DNA of 64,000 bases from Actinocrinis sp035653575 (GCF_035653575.1 NZ_DASRBQ010000118.1:1-64000), one strand, 5' to 3'. Positions 27,566-37,822 are shown, counted from the first letter of the stretch. Notes: generated by a model not told the origin, from the sequence alone. Numbers and translations: made by a program.

Positions 27566-28789
27566 ATGGCCCTGCAGACCTCTTTCGAGAACCCGGTGCC
27601 GGTCTCGACCCTCGCCACGATGGTCGGCGACTGGATCGACCGGCTGGGCGCGATTTGGGTCGAAGGTCAGATCACGCAGATCAGCAGGCGGCCGGGCGCC
27701 GGGATGGTGTTTCTCACGTTGCGCGATCCGTCGCACGATGTGTCGGTGAGCGTGACGTGTTACCGCAGCGTGTTCGAGAAGGTGGTGCCGGCACCGTCCG
27801 AGGGCGCGCGGGTCGTGGTCTGGGCGAAGCCGAACTTCTACCGGCCGCGCGGCCAGTTCTCGCTGCTCGCGCAGGAGTTGCGACCGGTCGGCATCGGCGA
27901 GTTGCTCGCGCGGCTTGAGGAGCTCAAGCGCAGACTGGCGGCGGAGGGGCTGTTCGACGCGGCGCTGAAGAAGCCGCTGCCGTTCCTGCCGCACTTGATC
28001 GGGCTCATCTGCGGCCGGGCCTCCGCGGCCGAGAAGGACGTGCTGGAGAACGCCCAGCGGCGCTGGCCGGGAGTCCGGTTCGAGGTGCGCGAGACGGCGG
28101 TGCAGGGCGCGGGCGCGGTGGCCGGGGTCACCGCGGCGCTGGCTGAGCTGGACGCTCATCCCGAGGTAGACGTGATCGTGATCGCGCGGGGCGGCGGTTC
28201 GGTGGAGGACCTGCTGCCGTTTTCCGATGAACAGCTCATCCGCGCGGTGGCCGCCTGCCGGACGCCGGTGGTCTCCGCGATCGGGCACGAGCCGGACTCG
28301 CCGCTGCTGGACCTGGTCGCCGACCTGCGCGCCTCGACGCCGACGGACGCGGCGAAGCGGATCGTGCCGGACGTGCACGAGGAGATGGAGCGGGTCGCGC
28401 AGGCGCGGCGCAGGCTGTGGGGCACGATCAATCAGCTGCTGGACCGAGAGCGCCGGGCGCTGGATGGCTTCCGGTCCCGGCCGGTGCTGGCGGCGCCGTA
28501 CGGCATGATCGACCAGCGCGCGCAGGAGGTCGCGGCGCTGCGAGACCGGGCGTACCGCTGCGCGCGCCACAAGGTCACCCAGGACGGCGAAGTGCTGACG
28601 CAGACCCTGGCGCGGGTGCGTGCGCTCTCCCCGCTCGCGACGCTGGAGCGCGGTTACGCGGTGGTGCAGCGCGCGGGTGGGGCGGTGGTGCGCAAGCCGG
28701 AGGAGGTGGAGCCGGGCGATGCGCTTACGTTGCGGCTGGCCGGCGGTTCGCTGAACGCGACGGTGGCCGACGAGGCGGGAGCTGACTAG
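27566..28789 (+). CDS. xseA: Exodeoxyribonuclease VII large subunit
   Basis: A 407-residue XseA. The N-terminal OB-fold (about 15-105, I-W-V-E-G-Q-I and Y-R-P-R-G-Q-F-S-L) is followed by the catalytic domain with the conserved G-R-x-S-A-A, I-A-R-G-G-G-S-V-E-D-L and G-H-E-P-D-S-P-L segments and a helical coiled region. With XseB it degrades single-stranded DNA from both ends. ATG 27566 gives the family-typical start; longer frames reach into the ispH promoter. The small subunit lies 660 bases downstream with a GNAT gene of opposite direction between. Confidence 0.94.
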   Translation: MALQTSFENPVPVSTLATMVGDWIDRLGAIWVEGQITQISRRPGAGMVFLTLRDPSHDVSVSVTCYRSVFEKVVPAPSEGARVVVWAKPNFYRPRGQFSLLAQELRPVGIGELLARLEELKRRLAAEGLFDAALKKPLPFLPHLIGLICGRASAAEKDVLENAQRRWPGVRFEVRETAVQGAGAVAGVTAALAELDAHPEVDVIVIARGGGSVEDLLPFSDEQLIRAVAACRTPVVSAIGHEPDSPLLDLVADLRASTPTDAAKRIVPDVHEEMERVAQARRRLWGTINQLLDRERRALDGFRSRPVLAAPYGMIDQRAQEVAALRDRAYRCARHKVTQDGEVLTQTLARVRALSPLATLERGYAVVQRAGGAVVRKPEEVEPGDALTLRLAGGSLNATVADEAGAD

Positions 28790-28847
28790 GCAGTCGGCGC
28801 GGGCGGCTGACGAGGCCGGTTCGGTGGTCGGTGCCGGCGGCTGATCA

Positions 28848-28927
28848 GGGTCGGCGGTGACTCGGGTCAATGCCGACCCGGGTCGGCGCTGAGACGGGTC
28901 AGCAGTGATTCGCGTCAGCGCTGATTC
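28848..28927. repeat. 16-bp tandem array, five units
   Basis: Five contiguous 16-bp units (28848, 28864, 28880, 28896, 28912) share GGGTCrGCGsTGAnnC; unit 2 (28864-28879) is the most diverged. A further weakly matching unit may precede at 28832. The array lies between the convergent xseA and GNAT genes, and the last unit includes the GNAT stop codon and terminal codons. Confidence 0.8.
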
Positions 28928-29397
28928 GGGAGCCACGCCGTGAGCGCGATGCCGCGCGGTTCGTGGAAGCCGAGATCGCGGTAAAGCGATTCACCCTGGT
29001 CCGAGGCGTGCAGGTCCACGCGTGGCACGCCACGGGCACGCAGCCAGTCAAGAGTCGCCACGACGACGGCGCGGGCGTGGCCTTGACGGCGGAATCGCGG
29101 ATCGGTGGCGACGCTGAGGATGTAGCCGGTTTGGCCGGTCCAGTTCGCCGGACCGGGCAGCCGCTGCTGGATCACGCCGACCGAGCAGGCAGCCAGCATC
29201 CCGGGCTGATCCGGCGCGTCGGTGACGAACGCCTGCAACGGACCGGCCGGGTCGGCCAGCGCGGTGCGGAAGGCCGCAATGCAAGGCTCCCGCCAGGAGT
29301 GGTCCGGGATCGGGCCGAAGGTGGAGATCATCACCTCGCGTAGCCGGGTCAGCTCCTCGGCGTCGGAGACCACCGCTTGGCGCGCCGTGATTCCCAC
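28915..29397 (-). CDS. GNAT-family N-acetyltransferase
   Basis: A 160-residue acetyltransferase. Residues 3-150 form the GNAT fold; the acetyl-CoA loop is R-F-R-R-Q-G-H-A-R-A (about 101-110), preceded by the L-S-V-A-T-D-P strand and followed by L-Y-R-D-L-G-F near the end. The GTG start at 29397 is set by a GGAG eight bases upstream. It reads against xseA and xseB and so splits that pair. Acceptor substrate unknown. Its terminal codons lie in a 16-bp repeat array. Confidence 0.87.
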   Translation of the reverse strand: MGITARQAVVSDAEELTRLREVMISTFGPIPDHSWREPCIAAFRTALADPAGPLQAFVTDAPDQPGMLAACSVGVIQQRLPGPANWTGQTGYILSVATDPRFRRQGHARAVVVATLDWLRARGVPRVDLHASDQGESLYRDLGFHEPRGIALTAWLPNQR

Positions 29398-29448
29398 AGT
29401 TCGACTCCTTGCGTGTAGCTGTCGCCCCGGCAACCTATCGTGGTCGCC

Positions 29449-29682
29449 ATGGCTGAAGAAGCGAATTCCGCGGCGCACGACGACCTGAGCGGGCTCGGCT
29501 ACGAGCAGGCGCGCGAGGAACTGGTCGCGACGGTGCAGCGGCTCGAGGCCGGCGGGCTTTCGCTGGAGGACTCGCTGGCGCTGTGGGAGCGCGGCGAGGC
29601 GTTGGCCGCACACTGCCAGGCGAAGCTGGATGGCGCGCGGGCCCGTCTTGATGCTGCCGTCGCCGCCCGCGAGGAGGGCTGA
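29449..29682 (+). CDS. xseB: Exodeoxyribonuclease VII small subunit
   Basis: A 77-residue XseB, two helices forming the hairpin that wraps the large subunit. The L-G-Y-E-Q-A-R-E-E-L then Q-R-L-E-A-G-G-L-S-L-E-D-S-L-A-L-W-E-R-G-E core is diagnostic. ATG 29449 is preferred; an in-frame GTG lies at 29440. It has its own transcription start region opposite the GNAT gene, so expression may be uncoupled from xseA. Confidence 0.93.
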   Translation: MAEEANSAAHDDLSGLGYEQAREELVATVQRLEAGGLSLEDSLALWERGEALAAHCQAKLDGARARLDAAVAAREEG

Positions 29683-29729
29683 CTTCCCGCCACCCGGGGC
29701 TGGCCGAACGGCGCCCCGACCGGGACCGG

Positions 29730-30284
29730 TCAGTGCAGGGCGGCGGCCAGCTGTTCCAGTTCCGCGAGCGAGGCGCTGCCGGCCACGATGACGGTCGACT
29801 TCGCGTTCTGCGAGTACAGCAGCGTCTTGAGCCCTCCCGGTGCGGTTCCGGTGTAGTGCTGCCACTCGGTCGGGGTCGCGTCGGCGATCTGGACCGCGCC
29901 GTCCTGGCTCGCGTTCGAGTGCTGGTCGTTCAAGTAACTGGCGAAGGATTCGCTGGTCTGCTCCAGCGAGGCGTAGCCGCCGCTCGGGGTGAGGTAACCC
30001 AGGTGCCATTCGGCCGGTCCGGAGCCCCCCGCCGGGTTGTAGTAAGCCGAGGTGAGCTTCCAGTTCGCCGGCAGCCCGGTCGGCGCGAGCACCGGGAACG
30101 GCTCTGCCGCGCGGGCGGCGCCGAGCGTGGTCTGATACGCGGCGGTGTCCACCGGATGCACCGGGTTGCCCGCCTTCGAGGGCTTGACCGCAAGCACCAC
30201 GGCGATCGGCACCGCGATCACCGCCAGGGAGAGCACCATGTCCCGGACGGTGGTTCTGAGCCGCGACTTAGCCGAGTTCGCCAT
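29730..30284 (-). CDS. DUF4245 domain protein
   Basis: A 184-residue protein with one N-terminal transmembrane segment (about 15-33) and an extracellular DUF4245 domain, including P-V-L-A-P-T-G-L-P-A-N-W and H-L-G-Y-L-T-P-S-G-G-Y segments. Function unknown. Its place between exonuclease VII and glpX, divergent from glpX, is the usual actinobacterial arrangement and supports the call. Confidence 0.85.
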   Translation of the reverse strand: MANSAKSRLRTTVRDMVLSLAVIAVPIAVVLAVKPSKAGNPVHPVDTAAYQTTLGAARAAEPFPVLAPTGLPANWKLTSAYYNPAGGSGPAEWHLGYLTPSGGYASLEQTSESFASYLNDQHSNASQDGAVQIADATPTEWQHYTGTAPGGLKTLLYSQNAKSTVIVAGSASLAELEQLAAALH

Positions 30285-30438
30285 GTCTCCATCGTCTCCG
30301 ATCGGCCGCGGCGGCCGACGACCGGGGGCGGGTTGTCCGCATCGCTACGATCAATAGACCGGCGAATCAGCGGATTCTTCGGCCGCCCCTCAGCGGCCCG
30401 CCGCCTCTTCATGATGTCCCGTGCGGAAGGACACCACC

Positions 30439-31449
30439 ATGAGTAGCACGTCCGAGACCGAAAACCCTCAGCTTCCCGACCGTAACCTGGCCCTTGAGCT
30501 GGTACGTGTCACCGAAGCCGCCGCGATGGCGGCCGGCCGGTGGGTAGGCCGGGGCGACAAGATCGGCGCGGACGGCGCGGCGGTCGGCGCCATGCGGCAT
30601 CTGATCAACACGGTCTCGATGGACGGGGTCGTGGTGATCGGCGAGGGCGAGAAGGACAACGCCCCGATGCTGTACAACGGCGAGCGCGTCGGCAACGGTG
30701 ACGGACCCGAGTGCGACGTCGCGGTCGATCCGATCGACGGCACCACCCTCAACGCCAAGGGCATGCCGAACGCGATCGCGGTCATCGCGCTGGCCGAGCG
30801 CGGTGCGATGTACGACCCGTCCGCGGTCTTCTACATGGAGAAGCTGGTCACGGGCGCGGAGGCGGCGGACACCGTCGACATCACCGCCTCGGTCGACCAC
30901 AACATCCGCGCGGTCGCGCGGGCGAAGGGCTGCCGGCCGACCGAGGTGACCGTGGTCATCCTGGACCGGCCGCGGCACGAGAACCTGGTGCGCGAGGTGC
31001 GCGAGACCGGGGCGCGGATCAAGTTCATCTCGGACGGCGACGTCGCTGGCGCGATCATGGCAGTGCGCCCGGACACCGGCATCGACCTGCTGCTCGGCGT
31101 CGGCGGCACGCCGGAGGGCATCATCGCCGCCTGCGCGATGAAGTGCCTCGGCGGCGTGATCCAGGGCCGGCTCTGGCCGCGCGACGACGCGGAGCGGCGC
31201 AAGGCGCTGGACGCGGGCCACGATCTCGACCGGGTGCTGACCACGGACGACCTGGTCACCGGTGAGAACGCGTTCGTCGCCATCACCGGGATCACCGACG
31301 GCGAGTTGGTGCGTGGAGTGCGGTACCGCGCCGGAGGGGCGATAACGTCCTCACTCGTCATGCGGTCGAAGAGCGGCACGGTCCGCCGAATCGACTCGGA
31401 ACACCGGCTCGACAAGCTGCGTAAGTTCAGCGCCATCGACTTCGGCTAG
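30439..31449 (+). CDS. glpX: Fructose-1,6-bisphosphatase, class II
   Basis: A 336-residue GlpX-type FBPase that removes the 1-phosphate in gluconeogenesis. Metal and phosphate motifs: G-E-G-E-K-D (about 70), D-P-I-D-G-T-T (about 93), D-R-P-R-H and G-x-G-G-T-P-E-G near residue 210. ATG 30439 follows GAAGGA with good spacing; a GTG at 30421 is less likely. With PEP carboxykinase and fumarase in the same window it supports a gluconeogenic set, though the genes are not one operon. Confidence 0.95.
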   Translation: MSSTSETENPQLPDRNLALELVRVTEAAAMAAGRWVGRGDKIGADGAAVGAMRHLINTVSMDGVVVIGEGEKDNAPMLYNGERVGNGDGPECDVAVDPIDGTTLNAKGMPNAIAVIALAERGAMYDPSAVFYMEKLVTGAEAADTVDITASVDHNIRAVARAKGCRPTEVTVVILDRPRHENLVREVRETGARIKFISDGDVAGAIMAVRPDTGIDLLLGVGGTPEGIIAACAMKCLGGVIQGRLWPRDDAERRKALDAGHDLDRVLTTDDLVTGENAFVAITGITDGELVRGVRYRAGGAITSSLVMRSKSGTVRRIDSEHRLDKLRKFSAIDFG

Positions 31450-31468
31450 CCGCCAGCAGATCGCCAAG

Positions 31469-31494
31469 CGCTGGCCGGCGCGCACCGGCCAGCG
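31469..31494 (+). terminator. Stem-loop after glpX
   Basis: A perfect 10-bp G+C-rich stem (CGCTGGCCGG and complement, 6-base loop) begins 20 bases after the glpX stop codon. No T-run follows, which is common for terminators in this group. Confidence 0.5.
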
Positions 31495-31617
31495 CGGTGA
31501 TAGGGCGTTTCAACTCATCCGTTTAGCGTTTCTGGCGGGCATCGGGCATTTCGGGGTGTTACCTCTGTTTGAGGGAACAACCATCTTCAGGGTCGCGCGA
31601 TCGCCTCGGAGGCGCTG

Positions 31618-33642
31618 ATGTCGGGTCAGATCGAGGACACCGCCGCGAACGTCGCCCCCGTCGAGGAGGACGCCCGCCGGGTACGGCTGGTGTTCGCCGG
31701 GGTGATGCTCGGGATGTTCCTGGCCGCGCTCGACCAGACCATCGTGTCCACGGCGCTGCCGACCATCGTCAGCGACCTGGGCGGGGCGAACCACCTGTCC
31801 TGGGTGGTCACCGCGTACATGCTCGCCTCGACCGCGACCACGCCGCTGTGGGGCAAACTCGGCGACCTGTTCGGCCGCAAGACCGTCTTCCAGGTCTGCA
31901 TCATCGTCTTCCTGGCCGGCTCGGTGCTGTGCGGAGTCGCGCACAACATGCCCCAGCTGATCGCCTTCCGCGCCTTCCAGGGCATCGGCGGCGGCGGGCT
32001 GATGGTGCTGGCCATGGCGGTCATCGCGGACGTCGTGCCGCCGCGGGACCGCGGCAGGTACCAGGGCGTCATCGGGGCCGTCTTCGGCGTGTCCTCGGTG
32101 CTCGGGCCGCTGCTCGGCGGCTTCCTGGTCGACAACCTGTCCTGGCGCTGGGTGTTCTACGTCAACCTGCCGGTCGGCGTGGTCGCGCTGGGCGTCATCG
32201 CGACCGCGCTGCGCACCAAGTCCCCGAAGCAGCGGCCGCGCATCGACTACGCCGGCACCACGCTGCTCGCCGCCGCCTCGACCTGCCTGGTGCTGATCAC
32301 CAGCCTCGGCGGCAGCACCTGGGCCTGGAACTCCGTCGAGGTGTGGGGCTGCGGGATCGGCGCGGTGGTGCTGCTGTTCGGGTTCGTACTCGTGGAGCAG
32401 CGGGTCGCCGAACCGGTGCTGCCGCTGCACCTGTTCCGCAACCCGGTGTTCTCCATGTGCTCGGCGATCGGGTTCGTGGTCGGCCTGTGCATGTTCGGCG
32501 CGCTCTCCTTCATCCCGCTGTTCATGCAGGTGGTCAACGGCAACTCCCCGACCGTCTCGGGACTGCGGCTGCTGCCGCTGATGGGCGGTCTGCTCGTCGC
32601 CTCCATCGGCAGCGGACAGCTGATCAGCAAGACCGGCCGATACAAGATCTATCCGATCGTCGGCACGGCCCTGATGGCGTTCGGGCTCTATCTGCTCTCC
32701 CGGATCGACGAACATTCCACCGCGACGGTCATGGGCGTGGACATGGCGGTGTTCGGCTTCGGTCTCGGCATGACCATGCAGGTGCTGATCATCGCCGTGC
32801 AGAACGCCGTGGAGTACGCGAACCTCGGGACGGCGACCTCCGGAGCGACGTACTTCCGCTCCATCGGCGGCTCGTTCGGCGCCTCGATCTTCGGCACGAT
32901 CCTGAACAACCAGCTCAGCTCGAAGGTCACCGGCGCGCTGAAGGACGGCACGCTGCCGACCACCTTCCCGGTGCGACGCGTGCTCGAATCGCCGACCTCG
33001 GTGCGTCAGTTGCCGCACACGCAGGCCGCGCCCTTCTTGCACATCTTCGCGTTGTCGATGCAGACGGTGTTCCTTATCGCGGTGCCGATCACGCTCGTCG
33101 CGTTCCTGCTCACGCTGTTCCTGCGCGAGGTGCCGCTGCGCGGCGCGACCAGGGCGTCGGAGCTTGGCGAGGCGACCGGCCTGCCGACCTTCCGCAGCTC
33201 GCTCGACGAGATCGAGCGCGCACTGACCAGGCTTACCAGCCGGCAGAACCTGTGGGACCGGTACCAGACCGTGATCGAGCGGGCCGGCGTGGACATCACG
33301 ATCCCGCAGGCGTACGGCTTGTTCCGGCTCTACCACGCCGGTCCGATCACCGACGAGGCGGCGGCCCGACGACTTGGCCTGCCGGTCGAGCAGGTTCGTA
33401 CGAAGATCGACGGCATCATCGCGAGCGGATTCGCGCAGCGCGACGCGGACGGCCTGGTGACGCTCACACCGGCCGGCGTGCAAATCATCGACCAGCTCTC
33501 CAGCGCACGGTCGGAGATCCTGCAGGAGCAGCTGGCCGGCTGGTCGCCCGAACAGCACGCGGATCTGCTGGCGATGCTGCACCGTTTGGCAGACAACTCG
33601 CTGGACGCGCCGAACCGTGACGTGATGTCGCGTCAGGGTTGA
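31618..33642 (+). CDS. DHA2-family MFS drug transporter fused to a C-terminal winged-helix domain
   Basis: A 674-residue protein. Residues 18-515 are a 14-helix EmrB/QacA-type exporter with the A-A-L-D-Q-T-I-V motif in helix 1, the G-K-L-G-D-L-F-G-R-K loop (motif A) and the P-L-L-G-G-F motif C region. After helix 14 a soluble domain of about 150 residues follows (T-F-R-S-S-L-D-E-I-E onward), with a MarR-like helix-turn-helix (I-T-D-E-A-A-A-R-R-L-G-L-P) and a wing (Q-R-D-A-D-G-L-V-T-L-T). Such a tail may sense drug or gate transport. Substrate unknown. Confidence 0.9.
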   Translation: MSGQIEDTAANVAPVEEDARRVRLVFAGVMLGMFLAALDQTIVSTALPTIVSDLGGANHLSWVVTAYMLASTATTPLWGKLGDLFGRKTVFQVCIIVFLAGSVLCGVAHNMPQLIAFRAFQGIGGGGLMVLAMAVIADVVPPRDRGRYQGVIGAVFGVSSVLGPLLGGFLVDNLSWRWVFYVNLPVGVVALGVIATALRTKSPKQRPRIDYAGTTLLAAASTCLVLITSLGGSTWAWNSVEVWGCGIGAVVLLFGFVLVEQRVAEPVLPLHLFRNPVFSMCSAIGFVVGLCMFGALSFIPLFMQVVNGNSPTVSGLRLLPLMGGLLVASIGSGQLISKTGRYKIYPIVGTALMAFGLYLLSRIDEHSTATVMGVDMAVFGFGLGMTMQVLIIAVQNAVEYANLGTATSGATYFRSIGGSFGASIFGTILNNQLSSKVTGALKDGTLPTTFPVRRVLESPTSVRQLPHTQAAPFLHIFALSMQTVFLIAVPITLVAFLLTLFLREVPLRGATRASELGEATGLPTFRSSLDEIERALTRLTSRQNLWDRYQTVIERAGVDITIPQAYGLFRLYHAGPITDEAAARRLGLPVEQVRTKIDGIIASGFAQRDADGLVTLTPAGVQIIDQLSSARSEILQEQLAGWSPEQHADLLAMLHRLADNSLDAPNRDVMSRQG

Positions 33643-33675
33643 GCAGCGCAAGTGCGCAAAGCAGTCGGCGCTGCG

Positions 33676-34158
33676 TTAGCCCGCTACCGCGGCGCGCAAT
33701 CCGTCTGACCACGGCGCGGGACGCAGGTCGCCGCGCGTTACCTTCACGATGGTGCGGGTACCGCGCGCGTGCTCGATCTCCGCGCCGTCGTCTCCCTCAG
33801 ACAGACAACGGAACGTGTACACGGCACTGGTCCGGCCGAGCCGGCCGAGGCCGATCTCGACAACGAGTTCGCCGCGCTCGCGGGTGAACGGCCGCAGAAA
33901 CTCGATCTCGTAGTGCTTGACCACAACGTAGCTGTCCGAGGGATCGAGCCCGGTCAGCGAGTGGTAGAGCGCGGTCATGGCGCGCTCGACGTGGATCGCG
34001 TAACGCGCGTTGTGCAGGACGCCCACCATGTCCAGCTCGTCGAACCAGACCGTTGCGCGGTGGAGGTAGAGCGGCTTGTCGATCGAAGCACCGTGCATGC
34101 CGTTGCTGTTCATATCGCCGCTGTTCGTGTCGCCGCTGTTCGTGTCGCCGCTGCTCAT
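33676..34158 (-). CDS. Acyl-CoA thioesterase (4HBT/YbgC type)
   Basis: A 160-residue hotdog protein. The core begins at about residue 30 with W-F-D-E-L-D-M-V-G-V-L-H-N-A-R-Y, in which the Asp in D-M-V-G-V is the expected catalytic residue. The first 18 residues are three to four copies of S-G-D-T-N encoded by a 15-bp repeat (34101-34158). The ATG overlaps the upstream DUF1707 stop by ATGA, so the two are translationally coupled. Acyl substrate unknown. Confidence 0.88.
   Translation of the reverse strand: MSSGDTNSGDTNSGDMNSNGMHGASIDKPLYLHRATVWFDELDMVGVLHNARYAIHVERAMTALYHSLTGLDPSDSYVVVKHYEIEFLRPFTRERGELVVEIGLGRLGRTSAVYTFRCLSEGDDGAEIEHARGTRTIVKVTRGDLRPAPWSDGLRAAVAG
34101..34158. repeat. 15-bp in-frame tandem repeat in thioesterase start
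   Basis: Four units at 34101, 34116, 34131 and 34146 (last partial); the middle two are identical. On the coding strand they read S-G-D-T-N. The start codon itself is part of the last unit. Confidence 0.85.
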
Positions 34159-34811
34159 CGGCCCTTGAGCCATTTCTTCTTCGGCCCCTTGCTTTCGACA
34201 TTGCCGAACACCGCGACGCCCTGCACGTGCACAACCGGCGTCTCCGGTCCGAACAAGGTGCCCGGTCTGGCCGCGAGCTTGCGCGAGCCGAAGATCGCGC
34301 TGCCTTCGTCGTGCAGGATGACGCCCTCCGGGACGCGGATGATCACCTCGCCGAACACCGCGTTCGCGACGATGGTGATCTCGCGTTGTTCGAGCATCGC
34401 CTCGGTCAGGTCGAGCTCGATTGAGCCGAAGATCGCGCGGGCGTTGAGGCCGGAGCGCACGAGCCACCGGCCGGTCCGCTTCGTCTCACTGAACAGCGCG
34501 ACGACCGGTTCTCCGCCGCCGTACCGCGTGGTGGCGTCCGCGGCGGCCAGGTCGGTGAGCCCGGCGCCGGTCGCCGTGGCGGCGGCCGTGGGCGGCGCGA
34601 AGACCACCGGCAGGTCCGACACCAGCGGCCGCAGTTCGCCCATCGTCTTCGCGGCGTAGACGGCCTCGAGCCGCTCGCTGTGCTCCTCGGAACTCAGCCG
34701 GCCTTCCGCGAAGGCCCGCCCCAGCAGTTCGGCGACGTGTTCACGGTCGGCATCGGAGGCGCGCAGGCCGGGATTGCGGTCTTCCGGACCACGCATCGCA
34801 GGAGAAGTCAC
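34155..34811 (-). CDS. DUF1707 and cell-wall-active-antibiotic-response-like protein
   Basis: A 218-residue cytoplasmic protein. The N-terminal DUF1707 domain (about 14-65) shows R-A-S-D-A-D-R-E-H-V and L-S-S-E-E-H-S-E-R-L-E-A-V-Y-A-A-K-T. The C-terminal part (about 100-205) repeats A-I-F-G-S-I-E / A-V-F-G-E-V / A-I-F-G-S-R / A-V-F-G-N-V strands, a beta-helix-like LiaF/DUF2154 pattern. Function is unknown; LiaF homologues sense envelope stress. Overlaps the thioesterase gene by ATGA. Confidence 0.85.
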   Translation of the reverse strand: MTSPAMRGPEDRNPGLRASDADREHVAELLGRAFAEGRLSSEEHSERLEAVYAAKTMGELRPLVSDLPVVFAPPTAAATATGAGLTDLAAADATTRYGGGEPVVALFSETKRTGRWLVRSGLNARAIFGSIELDLTEAMLEQREITIVANAVFGEVIIRVPEGVILHDEGSAIFGSRKLAARPGTLFGPETPVVHVQGVAVFGNVESKGPKKKWLKGR

Positions 34812-34925
34812 CCCGCTACGCTACCCGGCGCGAGGCGCTTATCGCTCGGGCATAGGCTTCGTACATAGTCCGTGACGCCGCGAGGCCGCGGACTTATGAA
34901 ACGTACGGTCACAGGAGGCTTGTGC

Positions 34926-36575
<1,650 letters not shown>

Positions 36576-36663
36576 TCAAACGGCGGCGCACGCCACGCTG
36601 AAAACCCCTCGTCTGTACGCCCTCTGCCGTTATCGAAAAGTGCTTGTTCCGCCGAGGCGCGGG

Positions 36664-36694
36664 CCTCTACCGTCGGCTGCGCCGACGGTAGAGG
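36664..36694 (+). promoter_or_regulatory. 14-bp perfect hairpin before membrane-protein gene
   Basis: Arms 36664-36677 and 36681-36694 (CCTCTACCGTCGGC and complement) enclose only three bases. It lies 89 bases after the fumarase stop and ends 20 bases before the next ATG. It may be the fumarase terminator, or a leader structure or operator; no T-run follows. Confidence 0.6.
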
Positions 36695-36714
36695 ACACAG
36701 GCGGGGGATGTTTC

Positions 36715-37803
36715 ATGGCGCAAAGCGATCCGTGGGCGATCGTCGAGCAAGGCAGCCCGCAGGAGAAGGAGGCGGCGGCCTCGGTCTCCTGGCCGCAGCC
36801 CGCGGGATCGGCCAGTGAGCCGGACCAGTTGTACGTCGTGGTCGCGGTGCTGTACTTCTTGGCATCGGCGACGCATTTCGTGTGGCTAGCCATCGCTCGA
36901 TCCAACAGCCTCGTCGACCCGCATGCGTACGCCTTTCCACAGCAGGACGCGAATAAGGGTTACGTGCTGCTGCTGTTCGCGGCGGTCGGCACACTCGTGT
37001 TGATACGAAGGACCCGGGTGTTCGGGCTTGGACTCGCCATCGCACTCCCGGTGTCCTGGATCGCGATCAATCCCGGCAATTTCCGGCCTTCGCTGTTCAC
37101 GAGGCCGTCGGACGGGCGCACCGCCATGATCGTCTTCATCTCCATCGAGCTGGCCACGGTGATCGCCGCCGGCTTCGCCGGGTTCGCGCTGCGTGACCTG
37201 CTGCGGCGCGAACCGCCGGCCGTCATCCCCGAGCGCGCACAACGGCTCCGGATCGGGCTCCTGTGCCTCGGAGGGGGCGCTCTGCTCGGCGGTGGGCTAT
37301 TGCTGCTTTCCAACCTCATGAGCTGGCGCGTGGATCACTACGGACTTCCGGGTTTCGGCGACCTGCACACGTACTACTGCTGCAACTTCACCGGCCGCAG
37401 CAACTTCGGCAAGGCCGGCGCGCTCGGCGGCTTTGCCGTCGTCGCCGGATTCGCGATCGCGGCCGGATTCATAAGGTCACGTGCCCTGTCCGTGGCGTGG
37501 CTGCTCGGCCCGGCCTTGTTCAATGCGGGGGGACTGCCCGATATCGGCATACGCGCGATCTTCCCGCGGCAATCGCTGCTCGGCTGGAACGCGGCGTCGC
37601 GGTTTTCGGACTACGTGGCCTCAACGACTTTGCTGCCAGGATTCTGGTTCGCTCTCGGCGGCACACTGGTCATCGTTGCAGCGGCCTGCGTGCGCTTGCG
37701 TATCGGTCGGCAATCAGCGGGGCCGTACCCGCAGATTCCGGCAAACGCCTATTCGCTTCAGGGCGCGGACGCCGCAGACGAACAGGTCGGGCGGGACGTG
37801 TGA
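36715..37803 (+). CDS. Polytopic membrane protein of unknown family
   Basis: A 362-residue protein with about seven to eight predicted transmembrane helices after a 35-residue hydrophilic start. I do not recognise a family. A loop contains Y-Y-C-C-N-F (paired Cys) before a G-R-S-N-F-G-K segment. GGGGG eight bases before ATG 36715 supports the start. It follows fumarase on the same strand but after a strong hairpin, so probably a separate transcript. Confidence 0.65.
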   Translation: MAQSDPWAIVEQGSPQEKEAAASVSWPQPAGSASEPDQLYVVVAVLYFLASATHFVWLAIARSNSLVDPHAYAFPQQDANKGYVLLLFAAVGTLVLIRRTRVFGLGLAIALPVSWIAINPGNFRPSLFTRPSDGRTAMIVFISIELATVIAAGFAGFALRDLLRREPPAVIPERAQRLRIGLLCLGGGALLGGGLLLLSNLMSWRVDHYGLPGFGDLHTYYCCNFTGRSNFGKAGALGGFAVVAGFAIAAGFIRSRALSVAWLLGPALFNAGGLPDIGIRAIFPRQSLLGWNAASRFSDYVASTTLLPGFWFALGGTLVIVAAACVRLRIGRQSAGPYPQIPANAYSLQGADAADEQVGRDV

Positions 37804-37822
37804 GGCGTCCCGCCCGACCTGT
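37782..37822 (+). terminator. 17-bp stem-loop spanning the stop of the membrane-protein gene
   Basis: Perfect 17-bp arms (37782-37798 and 37806-37822) with a 7-base loop that contains the TGA stop. It separates this gene from the convergent transglycosylase-like gene. There is no T-run. Confidence 0.65.

Noticed and set aside
31510..33651. 713-codon open frame on the minus strand opposite the MFS gene
   Set aside because: Composition is His/Arg/Gln-rich with no domain, as expected for the antisense frame of a high-GC gene; the plus-strand transporter is unmistakable.
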